A stretch of DNA of 64,000 nt, from NCBI RefSeq assembly GCF_014198605.1, contig NZ_JACIHU010000001.1, one strand, 5' to 3'. Position 1 is the stretch's first letter, and each line of letters begins with the position of its first letter. A program made the translations under genes and the position numbers. Under the pieces are notes generated by a model, which ran no database searches, had not been told where the DNA came from, and saw nothing but the letters and a program-made list of their open reading frames with translations. This document shows, piece by piece, positions 7,786 to 16,138 of the stretch. Source of the DNA: Rhizobium etli_C (GTDB lineage: Bacteria > Pseudomonadota > Alphaproteobacteria > Rhizobiales > Rhizobiaceae).

Positions 7786-8763
7786 ATGAAAACGATCGTT
7801 TCCGCCGCAGCCCTTCTCGCCGCGAGCCTTTTTGCCATTCCGGCTTCGGCCGCCAACCTCGTTCTCTACACCAGCCAGCCGAACGAAGACGCGCAGGCGA
7901 CGGTCGATGGTTTCATGGCCGCCAATCCCGATATCAAGGTCGACTGGGTGCGCGACGGTACGCCGAAGATCATGGCCAAGCTGCAGGCCGAGATCCAGGC
8001 CGGCAACCCGGTCGCCGACGTTCTCCTGATCGCCGACATGGTGACGCTGGAGCGCCTGAAGGAAGAGGGTAAGCTGCTCGCCTACAAGTCGCCGGAAGCC
8101 GCCCAATACGACGCCACGCTCTATGACGCCGACGGCTACTATCACTCGACCAAGCTGATCACCACCGGCATCATGTACAACACCTCGGCCGGCATGAAGC
8201 CTGCGAGCTGGAAGGATCTGACCAAGCCGGAAGCCAAGGGCCTCGTCACCATGCCGAGCCCGCTTGCCTCGGGTGCGGCCCTCATCCATGCCCAGACGCT
8301 TGCCGCCGTTCCCGGCCTCGGCTGGGACTTCTACAAGTCGCTTCAGGCGAACGGCGCGATCGCCGCCGGCGGCAATGGCGCCGTCCTGAAGTCGGTCGCC
8401 TCGGGCGAGAAGGCTTACGGCATGGTCGTCGACTACCTGCCGATCCGCGAGAAGGCCAAGGGAGCCCCGGTCGAATTCGTCTTCCCGAGCGAAGGCGTTT
8501 CCGCCGTCACCGAGCCGGTCGGCATCCTCGCCAGCAGCAAGAATGCCGAGGCCGCCAAGAAGTTCGTCGACTACGTGCTCTCCGAAAAGGGCCAGGAAGG
8601 CTTCCTCAAGCTCGGCTACATCCCGGCCCGCAACGGCATGAAGGTGCCGGAAGGCTTCCCGGCGCGCGACTCGATCAAGGTCCTGCCGGTCAATGCCGCG
8701 GAAGCGCTGAAGAATACCGACCAGGATCTGAAGACCTTCTCGGGCATCTACGGCTCGAACTGA
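7786..8763 (+). CDS. ABC transporter substrate-binding protein, iron(III)/phosphonate class
   Basis: A 325-residue periplasmic binding protein with a signal peptide ending PASAAN. The body matches the SBP_bac family used for ferric iron, 2-aminoethylphosphonate, thiamine or similar ligands: NLVLYTSQPNEDAQATVDGF, VDWVRDGTPKIMAKLQAE and the hinge strand AYGMVVDYLPI. No clear pair of adjacent tyrosines typical of ferric-binding FbpA is seen, so the ligand stays open. It is first in a three-gene operon with a double permease (8771) and an ATPase (10453). Its start codon is potentially masked by a strong RNA stem. Confidence 0.83.
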   Translation: MKTIVSAAALLAASLFAIPASAANLVLYTSQPNEDAQATVDGFMAANPDIKVDWVRDGTPKIMAKLQAEIQAGNPVADVLLIADMVTLERLKEEGKLLAYKSPEAAQYDATLYDADGYYHSTKLITTGIMYNTSAGMKPASWKDLTKPEAKGLVTMPSPLASGAALIHAQTLAAVPGLGWDFYKSLQANGAIAAGGNGAVLKSVASGEKAYGMVVDYLPIREKAKGAPVEFVFPSEGVSAVTEPVGILASSKNAEAAKKFVDYVLSEKGQEGFLKLGYIPARNGMKVPEGFPARDSIKVLPVNAAEALKNTDQDLKTFSGIYGSN

Positions 8764-8770
8764 TCTCTTC

Positions 8771-10465
8771 ATGCCAGGCTATGTCAGAGCAGGAAACAGC
8801 CAGCCCGCCTGGCTGTTTCCTTTTATCGTCATTACCGTGCTCGTCCTCAGCGTGCTGCCGCTCGCCCGCCTTGCCATGGCAGGGATCGCGGCCTTCGCCA
8901 GCGGCGGCGTCATCGATGTGCTTGCGGATCCGGCGCTCTGGCAGGCCACCTACTACACCGTCGTCACCTCCGTTCTCGGCACGATCGTCTCGCTTCTCAT
9001 CGGCTGCCTCTTCGCCTTCCTGCTGACGCTGACCGACATCTCGGGCAAAAGGCCGCTTAGCTTCTTCTTCGTGCTGCCGATGATGATCCCGCCGCAGGTG
9101 ACGGCCCTGGCCTGGGTGCAGATGTCGGGGCCCTCGAGCCCGCTGCTGAAGGCGCTCGCGATCGCTCCGCCGCTCGGCTCGCCGCAGCCGCTCTATTCGG
9201 TCGGCGGCATCGCGCTGCTCTACGGCGTGCAGCATGCGCCGCTGGTCTATCTCGCGCTTCGCGCCGGGCTGATGACGCTGCCGCGCGACGGCGTCGAGGC
9301 CGCGCGGCTTTCCGGCGCCTCCAGCTTTCGGGTTTTCCGCGACATCATCCTGCCTCTGTCGCTGCCCGGCATCATCGCGGGTGCTGCGATCTCCTTCGTC
9401 TCCTGCACCGGCAATTTCGGCATTCCCGCCATTCTCGGCATTCCCGCTTCGATCTTCACGCTGCCAACATTGATTTTCACCAAGTTTTCCGCCTTCACCA
9501 GCCGCACCTTCGGCGATGTCGCCGTGCTCTCGGCAATCATCGCGATGATCTCGGTCGCCGGGCTGATGATCCAGGACCGGGCGCTCAGAGGCCGCGATTA
9601 CCGCGTCATCGGCTTGTCCGGGGCGAGTGCGGCCTTCGAGCTCGGCGCCTGGCGGTTCGTCTTCACGCCGCTCCTCTGGGCGATCCTGTTCTTCATGCTC
9701 GCCGCACCCTTCTTCGCGCTCGTCGCCGGCGCGCTGGTTCCGGCCTACGGCGTGCCACTCACCTTCAAGACCATGTCGCTGCATGCCTTTGAGGAGATCC
9801 TCTTCCGGCAGGCGGTGACGCGCACGGCTTTCGTCAACTCGATCTCGCTTGCCGGCGCCACCGCCGTGTGTCTCCTGGTGGTGACCGTGCTAGCGGCCTA
9901 TATGCTGACGCGGCGGACGGATGCGGCGTCCCGGATCATCGCCAGCCTGATCGAGATACCTTATTCGCTGCCCGGCATCGTCATGGCGGTCGCCCTCATC
10001 CTGGTCTTCGCCGCGCCCATCCCCTTCCTCCACATCTCGCTCTACGGCACGATCTGGATCATTCTCATCGCCTATTTCTCCTCCTTCTTCGCCGTCAGCC
10101 TGAAGCCGGTGGTCAGCGCCTTCCACCAGCTCGATCCGGCGCTGGAGGAGGCAGCACGTCTTTCCGGCGCCGGTTTCTCTCGGCGGCTTTCCGATATCAT
10201 CGTGCCGCTGATTGCGCCCGCCGCCGGCGCTTCCGTCATCCTCGTCTTCCTGATCGCCTGCAACGAGCTGACGATCTCCGCACTCCTCTGGTCGGCCGGC
10301 ACCCAGACGCTCGGCGTCGCCATCTACAATCTCGACGACAGCGGCAGCTCCGACCTTGCCTCGGCACTGTCGGTCCTCGTCGTCCTCATGGTCGTCGTCA
10401 TGATGCTGCTATTGGAACTCCTGGCGAAACACCTGCCGAAAGGGGTGGTCCCATGGCGAAACTGA
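8771..10465 (+). CDS. ABC transporter permease, fused double-domain type
   Basis: A 564-residue inner-membrane protein with two tandem binding-protein-dependent permease domains, each carrying an EAA loop: VEAARLSGASSFRVFRDI (about residue 175) and LEEAARLSGAGFSRRLSDI (about 455). About 12 membrane segments are expected. This single-chain arrangement is typical of ferric iron and 2-aminoethylphosphonate importers. It begins seven bases after the binding-protein gene and overlaps the ATPase gene by 13 bases. The ribosome site is weak, so coupled translation is plausible. Confidence 0.87.
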   Translation: MPGYVRAGNSQPAWLFPFIVITVLVLSVLPLARLAMAGIAAFASGGVIDVLADPALWQATYYTVVTSVLGTIVSLLIGCLFAFLLTLTDISGKRPLSFFFVLPMMIPPQVTALAWVQMSGPSSPLLKALAIAPPLGSPQPLYSVGGIALLYGVQHAPLVYLALRAGLMTLPRDGVEAARLSGASSFRVFRDIILPLSLPGIIAGAAISFVSCTGNFGIPAILGIPASIFTLPTLIFTKFSAFTSRTFGDVAVLSAIIAMISVAGLMIQDRALRGRDYRVIGLSGASAAFELGAWRFVFTPLLWAILFFMLAAPFFALVAGALVPAYGVPLTFKTMSLHAFEEILFRQAVTRTAFVNSISLAGATAVCLLVVTVLAAYMLTRRTDAASRIIASLIEIPYSLPGIVMAVALILVFAAPIPFLHISLYGTIWIILIAYFSSFFAVSLKPVVSAFHQLDPALEEAARLSGAGFSRRLSDIIVPLIAPAAGASVILVFLIACNELTISALLWSAGTQTLGVAIYNLDDSGSSDLASALSVLVVLMVVVMMLLLELLAKHLPKGVVPWRN

Positions 10466-11472
10466 TCCTCAACCGGGTGGCCAAGGATTTCGGCACCGGC
10501 CGCGCAGCCGTCAGCGATGTCTCGCTCGATGTGCGCGAGGGCGGCTTCCTGGCGCTGCTCGGGCCTTCCGGCTGCGGCAAGACGACGGTTCTACGCATGA
10601 TCGCCGGTTTCGAGACGCCCTCCGACGGCTCGATCCATCTCGGCGAGCGGCTGCTTGCCGATGCCGCCCAGTCGCTGCCGCCCGAGAAGCGCAACATGGC
10701 GATGGTCTTCCAGTCCTATGCGCTCTGGCCGCACATGAGCGTCGCCGACAATGTCGGTTATCCCCTGAAGGTGCGCGGCGTCTCCGGCGAGGCTTACCGC
10801 GCGAAGGTCGGCGAGGCGCTTTCCACTGTCAGGCTTGCCGATTATGCCGGCCGGCGGCCGGCCGATCTCTCCGGCGGCCAGCGCCAGCGCGTCGCGCTCG
10901 CCCGCTGCCTGGTGACATCGCCCGATGTCGTGCTGCTCGACGAGCCGCTCGCCAATCTCGACCGGCACCTGAAGCAGGAGATGGAGGAGACCTTCCGCGA
11001 GTTTCATCAGCGCTCGGGTGCGACGATGATCTACGTGACCCATGACCAGAGCGAGGCGATGGCGCTGGCGACCGATGTCGCCGTCATGTCCGAGGGCCGC
11101 CTGCTGCAGGTGGCGCCGCCGGCCGAGATCTATGCCCGCCCGGAGGGCCGCATCGTCGGCAGCCTGATCGGACGCGGCGCGATCCTGACGCTGCCTGTCA
11201 TGGGCGGCGAACGCCATCTGGAATGGGATGAGCTGCAGGACGCGCTCCAGGCGGCCAACACCGACGGCGCCGATATTCTCGTGCGGCCGGAAGACGTGAT
11301 CATCGGCGGCGAGGGGGCTCCCGCGGCTGTCGAGTCGGTTCTGTTCGAGGGCGAGCGTTATGCCGTCAAGCTGAGCCTCGGCAACGGCCAGACATTGCGC
11401 GCCTTCAGCCGCGTGGCTGTCGTGACTGGTGAAGCCGTGCGCGTCGTCATCCGCGCGAGCTGGCGGCTTTGA
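10453..11472 (+). CDS. ABC transporter ATP-binding protein
   Basis: A 339-residue ATPase. Walker A is GPSGCGKTT at residues 37-45, the Q-loop is VFQSYALWPHMSV, the signature is LSGGQRQRVALARC, Walker B is VVLLDEPLANLD and the switch histidine is in YVTHDQSEA. A C-terminal TOBE-like domain follows (ILVRPEDVIIGGEG). It powers the importer encoded just upstream. The ATG at 10453 lies inside the permease 3' end with AAAGGGGTGG before it. A degenerate copy of its last ~75 bases is found again at 14002-14075, on the far side of the immunity-gene array. Confidence 0.88.
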   Translation: MAKLILNRVAKDFGTGRAAVSDVSLDVREGGFLALLGPSGCGKTTVLRMIAGFETPSDGSIHLGERLLADAAQSLPPEKRNMAMVFQSYALWPHMSVADNVGYPLKVRGVSGEAYRAKVGEALSTVRLADYAGRRPADLSGGQRQRVALARCLVTSPDVVLLDEPLANLDRHLKQEMEETFREFHQRSGATMIYVTHDQSEAMALATDVAVMSEGRLLQVAPPAEIYARPEGRIVGSLIGRGAILTLPVMGGERHLEWDELQDALQAANTDGADILVRPEDVIIGGEGAPAAVESVLFEGERYAVKLSLGNGQTLRAFSRVAVVTGEAVRVVIRASWRL

Positions 11473-11593
11473 TGGAGCTGCCTAAAACAGGGGGCGATTC
11501 AAAGCCGAACACATGAAACGCCGGGGAGGGGGCGTCCCTGACGAGTCCAAGGGCCGCCGACGGGAGCTGGCCCTTGAAGCGTCGTGAGGTGTG

Positions 11594-11681
11594 AGCGAGG
11601 GCGTCTATCAGAAGCTCGAGCAGGCGTGGGTTCGCGGCCACCGACGACACGCGGCAGATGACGGCGCTGGCGATCCCCATC
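11594..11681 (+). pseudogene. decayed fragment of the endonuclease gene at 14195
   Basis: About 88 bases beginning AGCGAGGGCGTCTATCAG closely match 14309-14396 inside the EEP nuclease gene (residues 39 to about 67), including GACGACAC and GGCAGATGACGGCGCT. The fragment has no start, is cut at both ends and carries substitutions and a small indel. It is a partial duplicate of the nuclease gene stranded on the left side of the immunity-gene array. Confidence 0.75.
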
Positions 11682-11985
11682 GGTAAAGATTTGCAGAGCG
11701 TGTTGCAAATTATGGTTGGCAACTTAACTAAAATCTATCATGAATAGTGATCGTAACTGCAAATGCCAGTTCGGAGGGGCGGAGTGTTTGCAGACATGTT
11801 TTTTCTACGCGGAAGTATCGTTGGTTAAGGGACGTGTTGTCACTTACGCATTCGCTTGCCATATGTGGTTAATAATCTCTCGTTGGACTTGTCCACGAGC
11901 GTGAGTGGAACAATCCTACTTTACCCTACTATTGGGCAGGATTTGATCTGTGCGCATGTGAATGAATCAGGAGATTATTATCGCT
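11682..11985. other. AT-rich leader of the immunity-gene array
   Basis: About 300 bases of visibly lower GC than the surroundings. A short open frame starts at 11856 but runs into the immunity gene in another frame and has no known motif. No toxin gene is visible. The segment probably holds the promoter of the array, and its composition fits acquired DNA. Confidence 0.5.
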
Positions 11986-12642
11986 ATGACGCAATCGGAA
12001 AATGCCGGCGTCTGGGCCAGCCGCGCCTTCATGGACTCAACACGGATCAAGGCGTTTACGGCGGATCCATTGCCGACTGGGATGAATCTCGGTCAGATGG
12101 CCGAATTGAATGAAGCGGGCGTGCCGATGTCTGCCGAGCATTTCCCAAAGCAAATCTTTGCCGAATATCCGGACAAGAAGGAAAAGAAGCAGGCGGATCT
12201 CGTGCTTGCCGCGGGCGCGGTCGTGGTCTCGGCGGCCTGTGCCGATGCGCTCCGCCAATTCGATCTCGGGCATTCCTCGCTCTATCCGATCAAGCTTTTC
12301 CAGCATGACCGCAAGACGCCGGTCGAAGGAGAATATTTTTGTCTCAACATCGGCGAGCGGAAGGATGTTTTCCTGAGGCAGCATTCACAAAAGGTCATGG
12401 AATTTGGCGACGGCACCCTGAGCATGTGGCCGAATCTTCATGATAACGAGATCGCCGTCAGTCCTGCCGCACTCGAGGGCGCTGATTTGTGGGTAAGCCC
12501 TCCCTTAAATCGCATATTTTTTCTGAGCGATCGTCTTATGCAAGCCCTGCGGGCGGCCAAAATGGGCCGGGTTTTTGGTTTCCGCGCCTGCCGCATTGTC
12601 GAGGCCGACCAATCATCCGATTGGTCGGTACGCATGAACTGA
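11986..12642 (+). CDS. Imm11/DUF1629-like immunity protein, intact copy 1
   Basis: A 218-residue cytoplasmic protein. The C-terminal ~150 residues match the Imm11 (DUF1629, MXAN_0049) immunity family: ADLVLAAGAVVVSAACAD, then YPIKLF, EGEYFCLNIGERKD, and the final IFFLSDRLMQAL-RAAKMGRVFGF. Family members neutralise toxins of polymorphic or contact-dependent systems. The ATG at 11986 aligns with the starts of copies 2 and 3; AGGAG lies about 11 bases upstream. Relative to the other copies it reads past their stop (CAA instead of TAA), adding ten residues. No cognate toxin is nearby, so it may act as an orphan immunity gene. Family assignment is from pattern recall. Confidence 0.7.
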   Translation: MTQSENAGVWASRAFMDSTRIKAFTADPLPTGMNLGQMAELNEAGVPMSAEHFPKQIFAEYPDKKEKKQADLVLAAGAVVVSAACADALRQFDLGHSSLYPIKLFQHDRKTPVEGEYFCLNIGERKDVFLRQHSQKVMEFGDGTLSMWPNLHDNEIAVSPAALEGADLWVSPPLNRIFFLSDRLMQALRAAKMGRVFGFRACRIVEADQSSDWSVRMN

Positions 12643-12662
12643 ACCAGGGGGTTCTCGCATCG

Positions 12663-13288
12663 ATGGAGCAGTCACAAACGAAACAGGTCTGGGCCAGCCG
12701 CGCCTTCATGGACTCAACACGGATCAAGGGGTTTACGGCGGATCCATTGCCGACTGGGATGAATCTCGGTCAGATGGCCGAACTAAATCAAGCGGGCGAG
12801 CGGATGTCTGCCGAACATTTTCCAAATGAAATCTTTGCTAAGTATCCTAATAAAAAGGAAAAGAAGCAGGCGGATCTCGTGCTTGCCGCAGGCGCGGTCG
12901 TGGTCTCGGCGGCCTGCGCCGATGTGCTCCGCCAATTCGAGCTTGGGCATTCCTCGCACTATCCGATCAAGCTTTTTCAGCATGATCGCAAGACGCCGGT
13001 GGAGGGAGAATACTTTTGCCTAACATCGGCGAGCGCAAGGATGTTTTTCGCCCTGAGCACTCGCCGCTCGTAAGGGTGCTCGGCAGTGGGCGATTGAAGA
13101 TGCCACCAAACCTTCACGATGATGACATCGCCGTGAGCTCCGCTGCACTTGTTGGCCCTGACTTGTGGGTCAGCCCACCTTTGTTCCGCGTATTCTTTCT
13201 TAGTGGTCGGCTGACGCAAGCCCTGCGGGCGGCCAAAATGAGCCGGGCTTTTGGTTTCCGCGCCTGCCGCATTGTCGAGGCCGACTAA
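12663..13288 (+). pseudogene. Imm11-like immunity gene, copy 2, frameshifted
   Basis: Nearly identical to copy 1 over its first ~117 codons, starting MEQSQTKQVWASRAFMDST behind CCAGGGGG. One base is missing near 13021 (CCTAACATCGG where copy 1 has TCTCAACATCGG), and the frame then ends at 13073. The remainder continues in the next frame as NIGERKDVF to IVEAD, stopping at 13288. Only the C-terminal half is lost in translation. A sequencing error cannot be excluded for a single base, but copy 3 is also broken elsewhere. Confidence 0.75.
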
Positions 13289-13338
13289 TCATCCGGTTGG
13301 TCGGTACGCATGAACTGAACCAGGAGGTTCTCGCAACG

Positions 13339-13964
13339 ATGGAGCAATCACAAACGAAACAGGTCTGGGCCAGCCGCGCCTTCATGGACTCAACACGGAT
13401 CAAGGGGTTTACGGCTGATCCGTTGCCAACGGGGATGGGCCTCGGGCAGATGGCCGAACTGAATCAAGCGGGCGAGCGGATGTCTGCTGAGCATTTTCCA
13501 AAGGAGATCTTTGCTAAGTATCCTGACAAGAAGGAAAAAAAGCAGGCGGATCTTGTGCTTGCCGCAGGCGCGGTCGTGGTCTCGGCGGCCTGTGCCGATG
13601 TGCTCCGCCAATTCGATCTCGGTCATTCCTCGCTCTATCCGATCAAGCTTTTTCAGCATGACCGCAAGACGCCGGTGGAGGGAGAATACTTTTGTCTCAA
13701 TATCGGCGAGCGTAAGGACACCTTCCTGCGCGAGCACTCACAACGGGTCCTTGAATATGGTATTGGCGGTTTCAGGATGCTGCAAGTCTTCTTGACGACG
13801 AGGTGGCTGTGAGCGCGGCCGCACTCAAAGGCCCTGACCTGTGGGTTAGCCCGCCCTTGAAACGCTTTTTTTTTCTGAGCGATCGTCTAACCCAAGCCCT
13901 GCGGGCGGCAAAAATGAGCAGGGTCTTTGGTTTCCGCGCCTGCCGTATCGTCGAAGGCGACTAG
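13339..13964 (+). pseudogene. Imm11-like immunity gene, copy 3, frameshifted
   Basis: Third tandem copy with the best ribosome site (AGGAGG nine bases before the ATG). It matches copy 1 through EGEYFCLNIGERKDTFLREHSQ, then loses frame near 13765-13795 and stops at 13812. Downstream, the original frame resumes as EVAVSAAALKGPDLWVSPPL and ends at TAG 13962-13964. The lesion differs from that of copy 2, so the two copies decayed independently after duplication. Confidence 0.75.
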
Positions 13965-14001
13965 TTCATCTGAGGGGACGGGGCAGCGCCTTTGCCAGCC
14001 G

Positions 14002-14075
14002 TTGCGCGCCTTCAGCCGCTGGCTGTCGTGCCGGATGATTGCAGTGCGGGTCCATCTGCGCCGGCTGGCGGCTCT
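14002..14075 (+). pseudogene. decayed copy of the 3' end of the ABC ATPase gene
   Basis: TTGCGCGCCTTCAGCCG, then GGCTGTCGTG, and finally GCTGGCGGCTCT repeat the last ~75 bases of the ATPase gene (11396-11471) with many substitutions and one-base indels. It precedes the intact nuclease gene, exactly as the real ATPase end precedes the nuclease fragment at 11594. Confidence 0.65.
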
Positions 14076-14194
14076 AAGGGAGGGGGTGCATTCCGAGCTC
14101 GGCAAAAGCCATATTTGTCCGCAATTTTCTTGGTGCCGCCACCTTTCCCTATGGCAATTGCCGGTTAAGGTACGCCCGCAACCGGATTCCCGTC

Positions 14195-15304
14195 ATGTCG
14201 CTTCGCCTCGCCACCTTCAATGTCGAAAACCTGATGACCCGGTTCGATTTCACCGGCTTCCGCAACCAGCTGCGCCAGGACCGCGTCATCAAGCTTTTCG
14301 AGGTCAATAGCGAGGGCGTCTATCAGCAGCTCGAGCAGGCCCGGGTGATTGCCGCCACCGACGACACCCGGCAGATGACGGCGCTCGCCATCGCCGATGC
14401 GGATGCCGATATTCTCTGCCTGCAGGAAATCGACAATATGGCGGCGCTGCAGGCCTTCGAATACGGCTATCTCTTCCGCATGGTCGGAAACGGCTATCGG
14501 CAGAAATATCTGGTCGAGGGCAATGACAGCCGCGGCATCGACGTTGCCGTGCTGATGCGCGAGGAAACGCGCGACGGCCAGAAGATCGAGCTCAAGGATA
14601 TCAGAAGCCATGCGATGACGACCTATCGCGACTTCGATCTCTTCGATGAGGACTTGGCGCTCACCAACCGCATCGACGACAAGATCTTCAAGCGCGATTG
14701 CCTGGAGCTCGATCTTCTGATCGGCGGCCGGCCGCTCTCGCTCTATGTCGTGCATTTCAAATCTATGGGCAATCCTCGAGACGGATTGGACGGCCGGCAA
14801 TCGACACTGCCGGTCCGTCGCGCCGAGGCGCGCGCGGTGCGCCGCATCATCGAGGACAGGTTCGGTGCCGGCCGCACCGCCAAGAAGAGTTTCGCCATCT
14901 GTGGTGATATGAACGATTATCAGGAGCGCGTCGACGTGGTCGGCCGGCGCGGCGCCGGTTATCGTTTCGAGCATCAGACGGAGGCGGAAAGCGCGCTCGA
15001 CGTATTCAGTCATGACGGCTTTGCCGAAAATGTCGTGGTCCGTCGCCAACCGCTTGACCGCTGGACGCTCTATCACGCGCGCGGCCCGCAGGAGCAGCAC
15101 CTTTGCCAGCTCGATTATATCTGGCTTTCGCCAGCACTAGCCGCACATAATAGCGGCCGTCTGCCCGAAATCATCCGCAACGGCCAACCCTTCCGCACCG
15201 TCTTTCCGCCAGGCCAGGAGGTGGAGCGATATCCACGCACCGGCTGGGACCGGCCGAAAGCATCCGATCACTGCCCCGTCGTCATGACACTGGATCTCCC
15301 ATGA
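14195..15304 (+). CDS. endonuclease/exonuclease/phosphatase family protein
   Basis: A 369-residue metal-dependent phosphoesterase of the EEP superfamily. All core motifs are present: N9 and E11 in ATFNVENL, E78 in CLQEID, the YVVHFKSMG strand, the catalytic CGDMND, QLDYIWLS, and the final SDHCPVVM with the acid-base histidine. There is no signal peptide, so it acts in the cytoplasm on nucleic acid or another phosphodiester. Its stop overlaps the next start as ATGA, so it is translationally coupled to the NUDIX gene. Part of the gene is duplicated in degenerate form at 11594. Confidence 0.85.
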   Translation: MSLRLATFNVENLMTRFDFTGFRNQLRQDRVIKLFEVNSEGVYQQLEQARVIAATDDTRQMTALAIADADADILCLQEIDNMAALQAFEYGYLFRMVGNGYRQKYLVEGNDSRGIDVAVLMREETRDGQKIELKDIRSHAMTTYRDFDLFDEDLALTNRIDDKIFKRDCLELDLLIGGRPLSLYVVHFKSMGNPRDGLDGRQSTLPVRRAEARAVRRIIEDRFGAGRTAKKSFAICGDMNDYQERVDVVGRRGAGYRFEHQTEAESALDVFSHDGFAENVVVRRQPLDRWTLYHARGPQEQHLCQLDYIWLSPALAAHNSGRLPEIIRNGQPFRTVFPPGQEVERYPRTGWDRPKASDHCPVVMTLDLP

Positions 15305-16074
15305 AAACGAATTTGAACATGAAATTTCCGACCGGCGATATTTCCGATGATTTTGTCGACTGGCCGCCGGAAGCGACCGTTTTCCCGATCGCCGGCGTCG
15401 ACTTGCGTGTGCTGCCCGGCACTCATCCCTTCGTCATCGCGGAGGAAGCGGCGATCCGTGAAAACTGGGCGAAGGAAACCGCCGCCAACCCGGCGCTGTT
15501 CGACGGTCGCCTGGTGTTCCAGCAGCGGCTGTCGTTCAGCGACGAGGGGATTGCGGGCGAGGGCTACGTCACTCCATTTTCTGCCTTCATGTGGTGGCGC
15601 CGGCAGCCGCAGCGCCAGGGCGGCCTGCACATCTTCGCCTATCCGGTGCTCGAAAGCTCCGACGGCGCCCTCGTGGCGATCCGAATGGGCGCGCATACCG
15701 CCAATCCCGGCCAGGTCTATTTCGCGGCCGGCTCGCTGGAGCCGGAGGATATCGTCGACGGGCGCTGCGACATCGAGGCCAATATGCGCCGCGAAGTTCA
15801 CGAGGAGACCGGACTGGACCTGGCCGACGCGGTCGCGGGGGAAGGGCTCTTTGCCAGCCATGCCAGGCGCACGGTGACGCTGCTCAGGCTCTTCCGCTTC
15901 GACCTGACTGCGGACGAGATGGTGAAGCGGATCGAGGCCCACATGCTGGTCGCCGAGGACAAGGAAATCGCAGGTGCGGCGGCGATCCGTTCGGCCGATC
16001 CCGCCGCCTATCCCTATAACGTCTCCATGCTGCCCGTCATCGACTGGTATTTCGGAAAGGGTAACCGGCGTTAG
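15301..16074 (+). CDS. NUDIX hydrolase
   Basis: A 257-residue protein whose NUDIX box is readable as AAGSLEPED (about residue 140) through MRREVHEETGLDL, keeping the REXXEE core. The extra N-terminal ~100 residues place it among the larger NUDIX proteins related to NUDT19-like or coenzyme A/nucleotide diphosphate hydrolases, but substrate cannot be decided. The ATG overlaps the nuclease stop (ATGA). The pairing of an EEP phosphoesterase with a NUDIX enzyme suggests a shared housecleaning role. Confidence 0.82.
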   Translation: MKTNLNMKFPTGDISDDFVDWPPEATVFPIAGVDLRVLPGTHPFVIAEEAAIRENWAKETAANPALFDGRLVFQQRLSFSDEGIAGEGYVTPFSAFMWWRRQPQRQGGLHIFAYPVLESSDGALVAIRMGAHTANPGQVYFAAGSLEPEDIVDGRCDIEANMRREVHEETGLDLADAVAGEGLFASHARRTVTLLRLFRFDLTADEMVKRIEAHMLVAEDKEIAGAAAIRSADPAAYPYNVSMLPVIDWYFGKGNRR

Positions 16075-16138
16075 CGCCTTGCACTCAGCCGTTTGGTCGG
16101 GCAGGTTGACGGCGCGATGACGATTCAGGGAGGCCGAT

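Larger units (their letters stand above)
11986..13964. repeat. tandem triplication of a 676-677 bp unit
   Basis: Start codons of the three immunity-gene copies lie at 11986, 12663 and 13339, so the unit is 677 then 676 bases. The unit includes the intergenic spacer with the shared text TTGGTCGGTACGCATGAACT. Copies 2 and 3 are closer to each other than to copy 1 in the start region. Confidence 0.85.

Noticed and set aside
6982..8772. 596-codon minus-strand open frame
   Set aside because: Antisense to the exported hydrolase and the ABC binding protein; no recognisable domain.
11856..12113. Rhs-like text YYRYDAIG upstream of the immunity array
   Set aside because: It comes from a frame overlapping the start of immunity gene copy 1 and has no other Rhs repeats; chance resemblance is likely.
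11986..13964. CRISPR or other short-repeat array
   Set aside because: The repeat unit is ~676 bp and coding, with no spacers. No CRISPR array was seen elsewhere in the window.
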